From positions 1 to 64,000 of the forward strand of contig JAQBWV010000003.1 of NCBI GenBank assembly GCA_027624335.1: a stretch of DNA of 64,000 nucleotides, read 5' to 3'. The notes beneath the pieces were generated by a model, which worked only from the letters and a program-made list of their open reading frames with translations, made no database searches and was not told where the DNA came from. Position 1 is the first letter of the stretch. Each line of letters starts with the position of its first letter. This document shows, in pieces, positions 22,415 to 31,900 of this stretch. Origin of the DNA: Planctomycetota bacterium (GTDB taxonomy: Bacteria > Planctomycetota > Planctomycetia > Planctomycetales > Planctomycetaceae). The translations under genes and the position numbers were made by a program.

Positions 22415-22594
22415 CTACTTACCAAAGTGGAATCCGCCGCCGCCGCCCGAGAAGAAAAAACCACCTCGTCCCGTTCCGCCGCTGGACGTTCGATCGAAGA
22501 GACCCAGATCCGGGGCCTTCCAGCCAAGTGCGAATGCTGATCCCAAACCAATGCAAAGTGCCAGTCCAAGTCCCAGGTAAAGCTTTGACAGCAT
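22415..22594 (-). CDS. 59-aa membrane/secreted Gly-rich small protein (absent from supplied ORF track)
   Basis: ATG at 22594 preceded by AAGGGGGAG; translation MLSKLYLGLGLALCIGLGSAFALGWKAPDLGLFDRTSSGGTGRGGFFFSGGGGGFHFGK, stop at 22415-22417; sits between DUF4178 and DUF350 genes on the same strand. Confidence 0.75.
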   Translation of the reverse strand: MLSKLYLGLGLALCIGLGSAFALGWKAPDLGLFDRTSSGGTGRGGFFFSGGGGGFHFGK

Positions 22595-22657
22595 GATTGC
22601 TCCCCCTTATTCCCTTATCGATTTCCGCTCGATAACAAACTCGTGAATCGGAATTCG

Positions 22658-24238
22658 TTAGTCGTCCCCTTTCGCGTACGGTGAGTAATCGCTCTCGGAC
22701 CAGCGTTTCACATCGAAACTATGATTCACGAATCCGACACCGATCGGCAGAACAGACACCAGGCACAGCGCCCAGGCCAACAGCCACGGATCGGCGGTGC
22801 TGCTCATGGCAGCGGCACCGAGGTAGATGATTCCCATCGCCAGTCCGAACATCAGCCAGTGCAGGTAGATTCTTCGGTCGCAGGGCAGCGGCTGATTCGG
22901 CGCCACTTTCCAGGACCGTGGTAACTCAGCCTTCAAGGCGAATGCTTTTTCGATGACCTCATGCGGCACGTAAGTTCCGAGTGACATGTTGACCTCGCCA
23001 AGATTCATCTTCGCTCGCTCGCCAGAAATCTGCTTCCCAGCGGGGGCAACAGCCAGCGACCGTTCGATCGAGATCGCGTAAGGAGGGCAGATCAGGTCGC
23101 GACAGGTGACTTCTTCCCCCACGGCGACCTTCCAGTAGAACTCGCCGAGCACGTATTCGACCCGTGCAATCGCTCGCTGAAACAGCTTGAACGTCCTGCC
23201 GTTCCACGCTGCCGATGTTTTGTAGTCATGCAGATCAGCTGGCGAGAGCGGCTCGGCAAAACTCCAGTGCTCATCGCTGTGGACCAGCCAGCGGAAGCCG
23301 ACATCCGGGTTGTAAAGCAGGTATTCCGTCCAGAAGTATTTCCGATCAAACGTCACCGACCGCTGCATGAAACCGATGACTATGTATTTAACATCGAACA
23401 GCGTGCCCTGTGCACCCATTTCGATCAGCGGCGTGACTTTCGTTGTGAGCGTCTCCAGGTACTGAAGATTGCCGCGATCACAGTCCAGCAGCGCACTGCA
23501 ATACGGACACGAAACCCGTTGCGTTTCGTCTGGAGCCTGCAGCTTCAACGCTCCTGCGCATTGCGGACAGTTGACTGTCTTCGCCTCTATCCTGCGAGCA
23601 GCCTTCTCAGTCGCCCTCAGCCCCACCAGTCCGATTTCATCCAGCGACACCTGCCAGCCGATATAACCCGCTGGCTGACCGCCGTAGTCGAGCGTCGCAT
23701 ACTGCCCGTCCGGCCCGTACAGATCGGCGAAGGGATGCGTCACGCCGGGATGAAAGTCGAACGGAATGTCGCCTTCGGCTCCGGCAGTTGTTCCCTCACC
23801 GACTTCGGCAACGGTGAATTCGTTGTCACCGAGTTTTATCTTTGCCCCGGCGTTCAGCGATTCGAGTTTCGGCAGTCCGCTTTCATCCTTCACTTTCTTC
23901 TGGAAGGTCATGTAGAAGCGGCCCTGAGCTTCCGCCAGCCAACCCCACTTGCCGTTCGGAAATTGAGCGTACCACTCGTCCCAGATCCCACCAGCAGAAT
24001 GCTGATACTGCACTCGACCAACGATCCGAAATGGCTTACCTCGAAACTTTCCTTTCACGTCGAGCTTTAGCGGCGACTGCGTTTCGACCAGATCCGCCAC
24101 GCGCCCGTGATCTTCGAGCTTCTTGTCGCCTCGCGCGACGACGCTCTGGCAGAAAGGGCAGATCATTACCAGCGACGTCCGCGACTTAAATTCGACGGGA
24201 GCGGCACAGGACGGACACGGAGCTTCAAGTCGAGCCAT
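22658..24238 (-). CDS. DUF4178 domain protein with zinc-ribbon segments
   Basis: CPSCAAPVEFKS...CPFC and CPQCAGALKL...CPYC ribbons; GRVQYQHSAGGIWDEWYAQFPNGKWGWLAEAQGRF typical of DUF4178; C-terminal TM helices. Confidence 0.87.
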   Translation of the reverse strand: MARLEAPCPSCAAPVEFKSRTSLVMICPFCQSVVARGDKKLEDHGRVADLVETQSPLKLDVKGKFRGKPFRIVGRVQYQHSAGGIWDEWYAQFPNGKWGWLAEAQGRFYMTFQKKVKDESGLPKLESLNAGAKIKLGDNEFTVAEVGEGTTAGAEGDIPFDFHPGVTHPFADLYGPDGQYATLDYGGQPAGYIGWQVSLDEIGLVGLRATEKAARRIEAKTVNCPQCAGALKLQAPDETQRVSCPYCSALLDCDRGNLQYLETLTTKVTPLIEMGAQGTLFDVKYIVIGFMQRSVTFDRKYFWTEYLLYNPDVGFRWLVHSDEHWSFAEPLSPADLHDYKTSAAWNGRTFKLFQRAIARVEYVLGEFYWKVAVGEEVTCRDLICPPYAISIERSLAVAPAGKQISGERAKMNLGEVNMSLGTYVPHEVIEKAFALKAELPRSWKVAPNQPLPCDRRIYLHWLMFGLAMGIIYLGAAAMSSTADPWLLAWALCLVSVLPIGVGFVNHSFDVKRWSESDYSPYAKGDD

Positions 24239-24455
24239 CAGTGGCCATCTCTCCTGTTTCTCGACGTTCTCTGATCAATCCAGAATGGCAACCAATTCGC
24301 TCGCATAACGACGAATCAATGTCCAGTGTCCGAACAGTTGGCGGATTCTGTCAGAACCGAATCAGAACGTCGAGTCGTCAGACAGTTCACGCTCGCCACC
24401 AATTGGCAGGAGAACCAATATGTCAGTCAGTTTTTCCAGACCCACGACCACACCC

Positions 24456-25436
24456 TCATGTCGAAGCTGGTCTTACTTTCGGGTTCACAATGCAGGACTC
24501 GGGCCACCGACCGCTTAGCACGTCGACCACGCACTCTGCCGCCACAATACCCATCGCATCCAGAGCCGTCTGATCGATGCCGCCCAGGTGAGGTGAGAAC
24601 ACAACATTGTCAAGAGCCCGCAGCGGGCTATCCGACGGCAACGGTTCCACCTTGCAGACATCCAGTCCGGCCCCCGACAGGTGCCCTGCCGTCAGCGATG
24701 CAACGAGAGCGTCTTCGTCAACGAGCCCTCCTCGTGAGGTGTTGATCAGCACCGCTCCTGGCTTCATCCGCCCTAACGTTGCGGCGTTAATCAGATTTGT
24801 CGTTTCAGCCGTACACGGCATGTGGAGACTGACAATATCCGCCTGCGAAATTATTTCGTCGAACGTCCCAAGCCTGATTCCCAGTTCGGCAGCCAGTCCC
24901 GGCTTCGCAAACGGGTCGTAACCCACAACCTGCAGTCCCAGCCCCTGGCAGCGAGGAATGATGGCTCGCCCGATCCGTCCCAGACCGAGCAGACCGATCG
25001 TGTTTCCGGCCAGCCGCCTCGGACAGTCGCGTCGCCACTGGCCAGCGCGAATCTCCCGATCCCGACGAGCTGTGTCACGAAAGACTGCCGTGATCAGAGC
25101 GATCGCCTGCTCCGCCACAGAATGCTCATTCGTGCCCGGAGTAATCGCAACGACGACTCCATGCTCTGTCGCTGCCTGGACATCCACCGCGTCATAACCA
25201 ACACCGATCCTGGCCACGACCTTCAACTTCGAGCCAGCGAACACTTCGCGGTTGTACTGCTCGATTCCGGCCAGAGTGCCATCAATACCCTTCAGGTGCT
25301 CCAGAAAATCCGCGGAGCTGATCTGCATACAGTTGACGGGCGGAATCACGATCTCGAACCCGGCGTCTTCAAGAACCTGACGCCACGGCCCATGACCGTC
25401 TCGATAAACTGCGGGAGTCACCAGAACACGTGGCAT
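24456..25436 (-). CDS. D-2-hydroxyacid dehydrogenase (phosphoglycerate dehydrogenase-like)
   Basis: GLLGLGRIGRAII NAD-binding motif, ADIVSLHMPCTAETTNLINAATLGRMKPGAVLINTSRGGLVDEDAL, SPHLGG. Confidence 0.93.
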   Translation of the reverse strand: MPRVLVTPAVYRDGHGPWRQVLEDAGFEIVIPPVNCMQISSADFLEHLKGIDGTLAGIEQYNREVFAGSKLKVVARIGVGYDAVDVQAATEHGVVVAITPGTNEHSVAEQAIALITAVFRDTARRDREIRAGQWRRDCPRRLAGNTIGLLGLGRIGRAIIPRCQGLGLQVVGYDPFAKPGLAAELGIRLGTFDEIISQADIVSLHMPCTAETTNLINAATLGRMKPGAVLINTSRGGLVDEDALVASLTAGHLSGAGLDVCKVEPLPSDSPLRALDNVVFSPHLGGIDQTALDAMGIVAAECVVDVLSGRWPESCIVNPKVRPAST

Positions 25437-25593
25437 GTCAGCCTTTCAATGATTGAAGTTGATCAGGGAAGCAGCAGGTGAGAATCCCTCATCCCGAAGA
25501 CGTTGCGAGCTGGTCAGCAAAATGGATTCCGCCACTTCCGCGAGCCGTTACTCGCCTTATATGCTGCCATCCCTTCGGGACTAACCAGATCTC

Positions 25594-25836
25594 GTGAATT
25601 CAAAAAAGACGAAATCCAGACCGAAGCTGAAGAAGGCTCGCTTGCGTCTCGGGTTGCGATTGGTAGGTTCCTGTCTGCTGATCGCCTTTTTGGGCACTCG
25701 GGGTATGATGCGGACCAACAGTCCTGGCGGCAAGGTTCCTCGATTTGCTCAAGCCGGATTGTTTGGCGATATCCAGAATGGGTCTCTAGTTTCAGAAGAG
25801 AACGTGCTGAGCGATTTTCCATACGGCAACCTGTGA
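25594..25836 (+). CDS. Possible small basic membrane protein
   Basis: 80-aa frame with Lys/Arg-rich start and one hydrophobic segment; GTG start, no clear SD. Confidence 0.3.
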   Translation: MNSKKTKSRPKLKKARLRLGLRLVGSCLLIAFLGTRGMMRTNSPGGKVPRFAQAGLFGDIQNGSLVSEENVLSDFPYGNL

Positions 25837-25989
25837 GCAAGGAGTCTGGCATCTCTTGACGATAAGAGGTCCTTCGATTCTTGCGGTCGATATCACAGTT
25901 TAGGCCATGTCGGCACAAATCACTTCAGCCAGATCTGATCCGTTAAAACAAGTCTTCTTAAGCGTCCAGAATCAGACTGGCTGTTTCGA

Positions 25990-27243
25990 ATGATCAACCT
26001 TGCTTTCGTGCTCCTGGCAACGTGTGGTGCCGCCATCGTTTCCACCTGGTGGGTGACTCGGCAGTTCGCGGTAGAATTCACAAAACAGCGTCCCAAAGTT
26101 TCAGACGATGATCTCCCTCGGGTTGCGGTAATCATGCCGCTCCGGGGAGCAGACCCGTTCCTGGAACAATGCCTGCGTGGGTTGTTGAAGCAGAACTATC
26201 CACGATTCGAAGTCCGAATTGTGCTGGACGGTGCGACGGATCCCGCGAGGCAAATCGTTGATCGAGTTCTCAGTGACGATCAGCAGGATCATCTACACGT
26301 CGATGTACTGTGTAATCCACGGGCAACATGCGGCCTGAAGGTTAGCGCCATTCAACAAGCCATCGACCAACTCGACGACTCCGTCGAAGCGATAGCCATT
26401 CTGGATGCCGACGGATCGCCGCACGAAAACTGGCTGCGTGAACTAGCCTCCGCCTTGTGCGACTCAACCGTCGGCGCGGCAACCGGAATTCGCTGGTTCG
26501 CTCCGCCGACAAGAGCATCGGGAACTCTGGTTCGCCACCAGTGGAACATTCTGGCGAACATACAGATGCATGCGGCAGGAATCCCGTGGGGCGGATCGCT
26601 GGCCATTCATCGCAAAGTGTTCGAGGATCCTGATCATCGGCTCCGCTGGACGAAATCGCTGTGCGAAGACACTCCGCTGGCTCAATCGCTTCGACAACTT
26701 GATTTGCGATTGGTGCTGGTTCCTGAGGCTGTGTTCCTGAACCGTGAATCAATTCATCTGGCAGGGGCCTTTCATTTCATCCGTCGTCAGCTGCTGCTGG
26801 TCCGTTTGCACCATCCTCGCTGGTGGTTCATTTCACTGCTTGGGTTCATTGGTCTGCTGACCCCCATGGCGTGCCTCGGACTTACGCTCGCGCTCGCGGC
26901 ATCAGGAGAAATTCCTGCTGCGGTCGCCTGCGGACTTGCGCCGATCGCCTACGTGGCAACCGTGGTCCTCAGCGTCAAGCGTGCCAGTCGCTGCGTACGA
27001 CAGACTCTAGCGAAACGTGGCGAAGAAATACCACGCGGGGGAATCGATGTGACGACCGTCGTTTATGCCTGTCTGTCACTTTTCCTTCACGGAATCGCCG
27101 TCCTCCTGGCCATTGTAACCCGGCAGATTACATGGCGAGGCATCGCGTACCGGATCGGTCACCGCGGACAAATCCAAATGGTTGAATATTCCCCTTTCAT
27201 AATGTTGCCGACCACCCACGAGACGGCAGATACGTCGATCTAA
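25990..27243 (+). CDS. Family 2/21-like glycosyltransferase (ceramide glucosyltransferase/HpnI-like)
   Basis: N-terminal TM, VAVIMPLRGADPFLEQCLRGLLKQNYPRFEVRIVLDGATDPA, AILDADGSPHENWL, PWGGSLAIHRKVFED, CEDTPLAQSLRQ, C-terminal TM helices. Confidence 0.87.
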   Translation: MINLAFVLLATCGAAIVSTWWVTRQFAVEFTKQRPKVSDDDLPRVAVIMPLRGADPFLEQCLRGLLKQNYPRFEVRIVLDGATDPARQIVDRVLSDDQQDHLHVDVLCNPRATCGLKVSAIQQAIDQLDDSVEAIAILDADGSPHENWLRELASALCDSTVGAATGIRWFAPPTRASGTLVRHQWNILANIQMHAAGIPWGGSLAIHRKVFEDPDHRLRWTKSLCEDTPLAQSLRQLDLRLVLVPEAVFLNRESIHLAGAFHFIRRQLLLVRLHHPRWWFISLLGFIGLLTPMACLGLTLALAASGEIPAAVACGLAPIAYVATVVLSVKRASRCVRQTLAKRGEEIPRGGIDVTTVVYACLSLFLHGIAVLLAIVTRQITWRGIAYRIGHRGQIQMVEYSPFIMLPTTHETADTSI

Positions 27244-27356
27244 CTTCAACTCGCCGCGCCAGCGCAGACGGACACGAGAACTGCCCCTCGCTGTACTCTG
27301 CACTGGAAATATGCAACAACGGATGCTGCTGAATACTCACTCTGAATGAGACCGTC

Positions 27357-28649
27357 ATGCTTACAGGACAACGCAAGCGATGGAACTGGGCCAGGAACCA
27401 GTGCTGCCGGCCTCAACGATTTCTTCGACCCCGTACGACACAGGAATTGACGCGCATCCTGCAGGAATGCCATTCGAGCGGATCCGAAGTGAAAGTGATC
27501 GGCTCAACACATTCGATGTCTGACCTCGTCTGCAGTGACGGCTATCTGATCTCGATTGACCGTTTGAAACAGGTTATTGATATCGACCGAGATTCAGCCT
27601 CGGTCACCGTTCAGTCTGGAATGAAGCTGTACCGGTTGAACAACGTGCTGGCACGCAACGGCCTGGCACTGAAAACGCTTGGCTCGACTGCAGAGCAAAC
27701 GGTTGCAGGTGCGATTTCGACGGGAACTCACGGGTCCTGCCGTAATTGCGGAATTCTGGCGACGGACGTTTCTGAACTGGAGTTGATCGAGTTTTCCGGA
27801 ACTTCGATGCGGCTGACCGAAGCCAGTGATCCAGACCGGCTGAATGCTGTGCGAGTTTCGCTGGGGCAACTGGGAATTATTTCTGAAATCAAAATGAGAT
27901 GCGTACCGGTATCGCTAGCTTCTGAGAAGCTGGAAAAACTGGACGTCGATTTCGTCATGGACAACCTCGACACTTTTCAGTCGAACGAACACTTTCGCCT
28001 GTGCTGGAAGCCAGCGAAGTCAATGCTGGTGGTTCAGACCATTAACCGAATCGCGGACTCCAGCGACCGTCGAATCGGGACGTTGCGGCCGTACCGTGAC
28101 AGAGCGGCTTGGGGACAGTGGCTTGTGCGTGCTCTGAAGAAAGGCGACACGTTGGCGCCTTTCGAACGAACCGGTCGATCCGACACGCTTTTCTGCTACC
28201 CACGTCTGGGCGTTCGACTGGCCGGACTGTCAAATCGGCTGACAGGTGGTAAGTCGGCGTTGCTCAACTCGGAATACGCGATTCCAGCCGAGAAGTGGCC
28301 CGATGCCTGTCGCGCCATTCAGGTGGCCGCTCGAGACGGGGAAATCTCCCGTAAATACCCTTTGGAGATTCGGTTTGGCGCTAGAGACGATATCTGGCTG
28401 AGCCCCGCATATCAGCAGGATACCTGCTACATCGGCTTTTACGAGAAACGAGACACGTCTCAGAATGGCAACGAGGAGCTTGGGGCTTTTCGAGCGTTCG
28501 AGGAGTTGATCCGGAACTTCGATGCGCGCCCACATTGGGGGAAGATTCATTTCTTCAACCCTGAAGACCTGCGTCGCGTGTTTCCCATGTGGGACAGTTT
28601 TCAGACGCTACGCTCAGAATTTTCGAGCACCCCGAATAACGGCAAGTAA
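27357..28649 (+). CDS. FAD-linked oxidase, aldonolactone (ALO/GULO)-oxidase type
   Basis: EVKVIGSTHSMSDLVCSDGYLISIDRLKQVIDID (FAD-binding_4), GAISTGTHGSC, C-terminal RPHWGKIHFF signature of ALO family. Confidence 0.88.
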   Translation: MLTGQRKRWNWARNQCCRPQRFLRPRTTQELTRILQECHSSGSEVKVIGSTHSMSDLVCSDGYLISIDRLKQVIDIDRDSASVTVQSGMKLYRLNNVLARNGLALKTLGSTAEQTVAGAISTGTHGSCRNCGILATDVSELELIEFSGTSMRLTEASDPDRLNAVRVSLGQLGIISEIKMRCVPVSLASEKLEKLDVDFVMDNLDTFQSNEHFRLCWKPAKSMLVVQTINRIADSSDRRIGTLRPYRDRAAWGQWLVRALKKGDTLAPFERTGRSDTLFCYPRLGVRLAGLSNRLTGGKSALLNSEYAIPAEKWPDACRAIQVAARDGEISRKYPLEIRFGARDDIWLSPAYQQDTCYIGFYEKRDTSQNGNEELGAFRAFEELIRNFDARPHWGKIHFFNPEDLRRVFPMWDSFQTLRSEFSSTPNNGK

Positions 28650-28739
28650 CGTGATGAGTGACCGAAAAGAATCCGTTGTCAAATTCAGATCCGTTGTCGA
28701 ATTCAGAACTTTGATCTCAGTAACTCGGATGGAAATCGA

Positions 28740-29570
28740 ATGAACTGGTCTGACGATCAAAGCAAATGGGCAGTAATCACAGGGGCCTCGTCGGGGATCG
28801 GAAGATCCTTCGCACTGGCGATCGCCCGAAGAGGGATGAATGTTGCGCTCGTCGCGCGGCGGGAGGATCGACTGAAGCAGGTTGCGGCCGAATGCGAAGA
28901 GTTCGGCGTCGAAACTGAATTGTGCATCGTGGATCTGCGGGAAGAGTCGTCGATTGACGCCATTGAAAAAACACTCGGCGCGCGTAGCGTTGCGTTGTTG
29001 GTGAATAATGCGGGAGTCGTTGCCCGGGGACCGTTCCACGGGATCGACGAAAAATGGCAACGCGATCTTGTCTATCTTAACAGCGTAGTCCCTGCAGTCA
29101 TGACGCGTCGTTTTCTTCCGCCGATGCTGGAACGTGACAACGGTGCCGTCATATTCGTCTCGTCAACATCTGCGTGTTACTTCCATCCAGAAATGGCCAC
29201 GTACGCGTCCAGCAAGCTGTTCAGCATGCATCTTGGAGAGCATCTGGCATGGGAATTGAGGCACAGTAATGTTCACTGCCAGACCGTGATCCCGGGTGTC
29301 ACCATCACGGAGCTGTTTTCAGCTGCCGATCTTGACATCAGCAACGATTCGCTGCCCCCCGGCTATCGAATGCAGTCCAGTGAAAAAGTTGCCGAGAAGT
29401 CGCTTTGCAGCCTTGGAAAGAAGGACTGCATCGTCGTCACGAGTCGAGTAGAGAAAGTCGTCATGCGAATCTGCTCGCTACTACCGAAACGACTGGTGAG
29501 GGCGATTATCTCAAAAGCGGCAAAGGGCCTCGACCGGACAAGGTTGCCGGTCGCGTCGCAGCCTGATTGA
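28740..29570 (+). CDS. Short-chain dehydrogenase/reductase
   Basis: VITGASSGIGRSFALAIARRGMNVALVARR, LVNNAGVVARGPF, YASSKLF (YxxxK). Confidence 0.94.
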   Translation: MNWSDDQSKWAVITGASSGIGRSFALAIARRGMNVALVARREDRLKQVAAECEEFGVETELCIVDLREESSIDAIEKTLGARSVALLVNNAGVVARGPFHGIDEKWQRDLVYLNSVVPAVMTRRFLPPMLERDNGAVIFVSSTSACYFHPEMATYASSKLFSMHLGEHLAWELRHSNVHCQTVIPGVTITELFSAADLDISNDSLPPGYRMQSSEKVAEKSLCSLGKKDCIVVTSRVEKVVMRICSLLPKRLVRAIISKAAKGLDRTRLPVASQPD

Positions 29571-29670
29571 TGTCGCTGTCTCGCAGAGCCGCCATGAGTC
29601 ATCGCGTTCCGAGTATGGTTCCATTGCGCCAGATCGTTGGCTTTCGCGCAAACATAGCATGCCCCCACTT

Positions 29671-30594
29671 CTACGAATTGTCACCAACACAACTCGCCAG
29701 TAATGCGGCAACCCAATGCTTCGGCGGCTTTGCGATCCTGCGGGCTACCCACACATGAATCGAATTGTTCCTCCTCCCGAACCTGAGGAGACGCATCCCT
29801 ATTGCGATTCGAATTCGTGCTGCCATTGGTACGGTCCAGATGGGATCTTTTTCAGACCTTTGCAGGACGATCGGATCCCAGAACACCGACGCATCTCGGG
29901 CTTCAAATCCGTTTGCCTGATAGAGGCGTTCCAGATCACCGCTGAAATGCAGATTCTCCCTCAGATGCGTTGACTTTGTCCAATGGACGCACCAGAACGG
30001 CGCATGAACAAACAATAGACCGTCGGGTTTCAGCCAGTGCTGAAATTGCTTCACAAACTCATCGGGCTGCGGGACGTGTTCCAGAACATCCAGACAAACG
30101 ATCGCATCCAGCGAGTGCGGCTTGATGTCTTCCAACGACTCAAGATTGGCGACGACAACGCCGTTGTCTTCGAATACCTGCTTCGAAAACTCCTGGCAAC
30201 GCAGCGACGGCTCGAAGTATTTGACACGGTGACCGCAAAGCGCCAGATGTGCGCTGTCGAATCCCAAACCATCCCCGAAACAGAAAATGTCGGCCTGCTT
30301 CCGGTCGAATTGCTGCAGACGGGATGAAACGAAATGTCGCATTCTTTCCTTTGCGCGGCAGCAGTTGCACACGGTTGAATCGTAAATAAACGCGTCTGAC
30401 TCGCGGTAGAAGTCGTCAAGTTTTGACGATACGACATGCATCGGAATGTTCTGTGACTTCATTCCGTTGTTGACGTTTGTGCCAATCTCTGCCGATTCCG
30501 CAATCAATCGTTCTCTGACTTCCGTTTGTGACGATCCGGAAACCGCAGCGATCAGCGCGATCGTCCTCTGGACGTCGTCAAGTGGCTTCAGCAC
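29671..30594 (-). CDS. Class I SAM-dependent methyltransferase
   Basis: FCFGDGLGFDSAHLALCGHRVKYFEPS, LDAIVCLDVLEHVPQPDEFVKQFQHWLKPDGLLFVHAPF. Confidence 0.85.
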   Translation of the reverse strand: MLKPLDDVQRTIALIAAVSGSSQTEVRERLIAESAEIGTNVNNGMKSQNIPMHVVSSKLDDFYRESDAFIYDSTVCNCCRAKERMRHFVSSRLQQFDRKQADIFCFGDGLGFDSAHLALCGHRVKYFEPSLRCQEFSKQVFEDNGVVVANLESLEDIKPHSLDAIVCLDVLEHVPQPDEFVKQFQHWLKPDGLLFVHAPFWCVHWTKSTHLRENLHFSGDLERLYQANGFEARDASVFWDPIVLQRSEKDPIWTVPMAARIRIAIGMRLLRFGRRNNSIHVWVARRIAKPPKHWVAALLASCVGDNS

Positions 30595-30817
30595 TTATTC
30601 ATCTCCCTGCCGACCGTTCTCTGGGACTCAACCGAGTGCTGAGCCTGTCAACGGCGGACCAAACAAATTTCAGGTTTCCCGATTCCCCGCCCCGGAAAAG
30701 AGGTAATAACCAGGCAACGTCACGAGTCGTTCTCACAAGCGTTGCAACTACTCATCTCATTATCGTACTGAGCATTCGCCGTTCTTCGCCAAGTCTGTCG
30801 GGAAACTGGCACGACCG

Positions 30818-31888
30818 CTACTTCTTCCATGACGGAAACTCGACCAGTACCTTCTGGGCGCCGTCTCGTTTGTCTCGAAAGACTTCGAAGGCCTCCTGGA
30901 TATTCGCTAACGGAAACCGATGAGTGATCAGCGGCTTGACGTTGACGCGCCCCTCGCCAATCCAGCGCATCGCCAGCGGGAAGTCGCGTTGGAAATCCGG
31001 ATTCATGCTCGTGTGAACGGTCAGATTCTTGATCAGCAGATCCCGCCAGCGAATTTCGATTGTCTCGGGCGGAACGCCGAAGCACAGGATTCTACCGGCT
31101 TGAGCACACAGGTCGATGCACAGGTTCATCGCCTGGTCGTAATGTCCGACGCATTCGATGACGACTTCCGGCAGTTGGCCACCGAGGATTTCCCGCACCG
31201 CTTCAACGGGATCGGTTTCCGCATTGCAGATAGTTTCCGTTGCTCCGAACTGCTGACTGGGTGCCAGTCGCGATTCCAGCACATCGATCCCGATGATGTG
31301 TCGCGCTCCCATATTGCTCAGGGCCATATTGAAAAGCTGCCCCATGGGTCCCTGACCGACAACCACCACGTCCCGGTCGATCATGTTCGGCAGCTTCTTC
31401 AGAGCAAAGATCGCCGTGCCCAGCGGCTGAGCCAGCATGCACTCTTCTTCGGAGACGCGATCATCCAGTGGAATCGCGCGAGTCTCATCGATGACGAACC
31501 GTTCCCAGAGTCCCAGCTGATTAATCGGCACGCAAAGGACTCGTTCACCGGCCTTGAACCGGCTTCCGTTGGTGGCGACCACGGTGCCGGTCATCTCGTG
31601 CAGCGAATGTCCCAATTCGATCGGCCACTCGTCCGTGCCACGAAAGAACGGCAGGTCCGAGCCACACAGACACGTGCATTCAGGCTGAAAAATGATCTGT
31701 CCAGGATTGCCAGGTTCGGTCGGAGCAGACGGAAGCTCCGGCTCGGGAACATCTACAAGTTCAATCCTTCCCGGACCGATGAACTGTCCAGCCAGCACGG
31801 TTGCGTTCCTTCCTGAAAATGACTTTGAGAATAAAACAACCCCGGCCGCCGTGTGGCAACCGGAGCTGACTGAACATTCGAGAAACAC
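30818..31888 (-). CDS. Zinc-dependent alcohol dehydrogenase family protein
   Basis: CTCLCGSDLPFF, ELGHSLHEMTGTVVATNGSRFKAGERVLC, VVVGQGPMGQLFNMALSNMGARHIIGIDV; N-terminal ~25 aa may be non-coding. Confidence 0.9.
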   Translation of the reverse strand: MFLECSVSSGCHTAAGVVLFSKSFSGRNATVLAGQFIGPGRIELVDVPEPELPSAPTEPGNPGQIIFQPECTCLCGSDLPFFRGTDEWPIELGHSLHEMTGTVVATNGSRFKAGERVLCVPINQLGLWERFVIDETRAIPLDDRVSEEECMLAQPLGTAIFALKKLPNMIDRDVVVVGQGPMGQLFNMALSNMGARHIIGIDVLESRLAPSQQFGATETICNAETDPVEAVREILGGQLPEVVIECVGHYDQAMNLCIDLCAQAGRILCFGVPPETIEIRWRDLLIKNLTVHTSMNPDFQRDFPLAMRWIGEGRVNVKPLITHRFPLANIQEAFEVFRDKRDGAQKVLVEFPSWKK

Positions 31889-31900
31889 TGAGCCTGGTCA

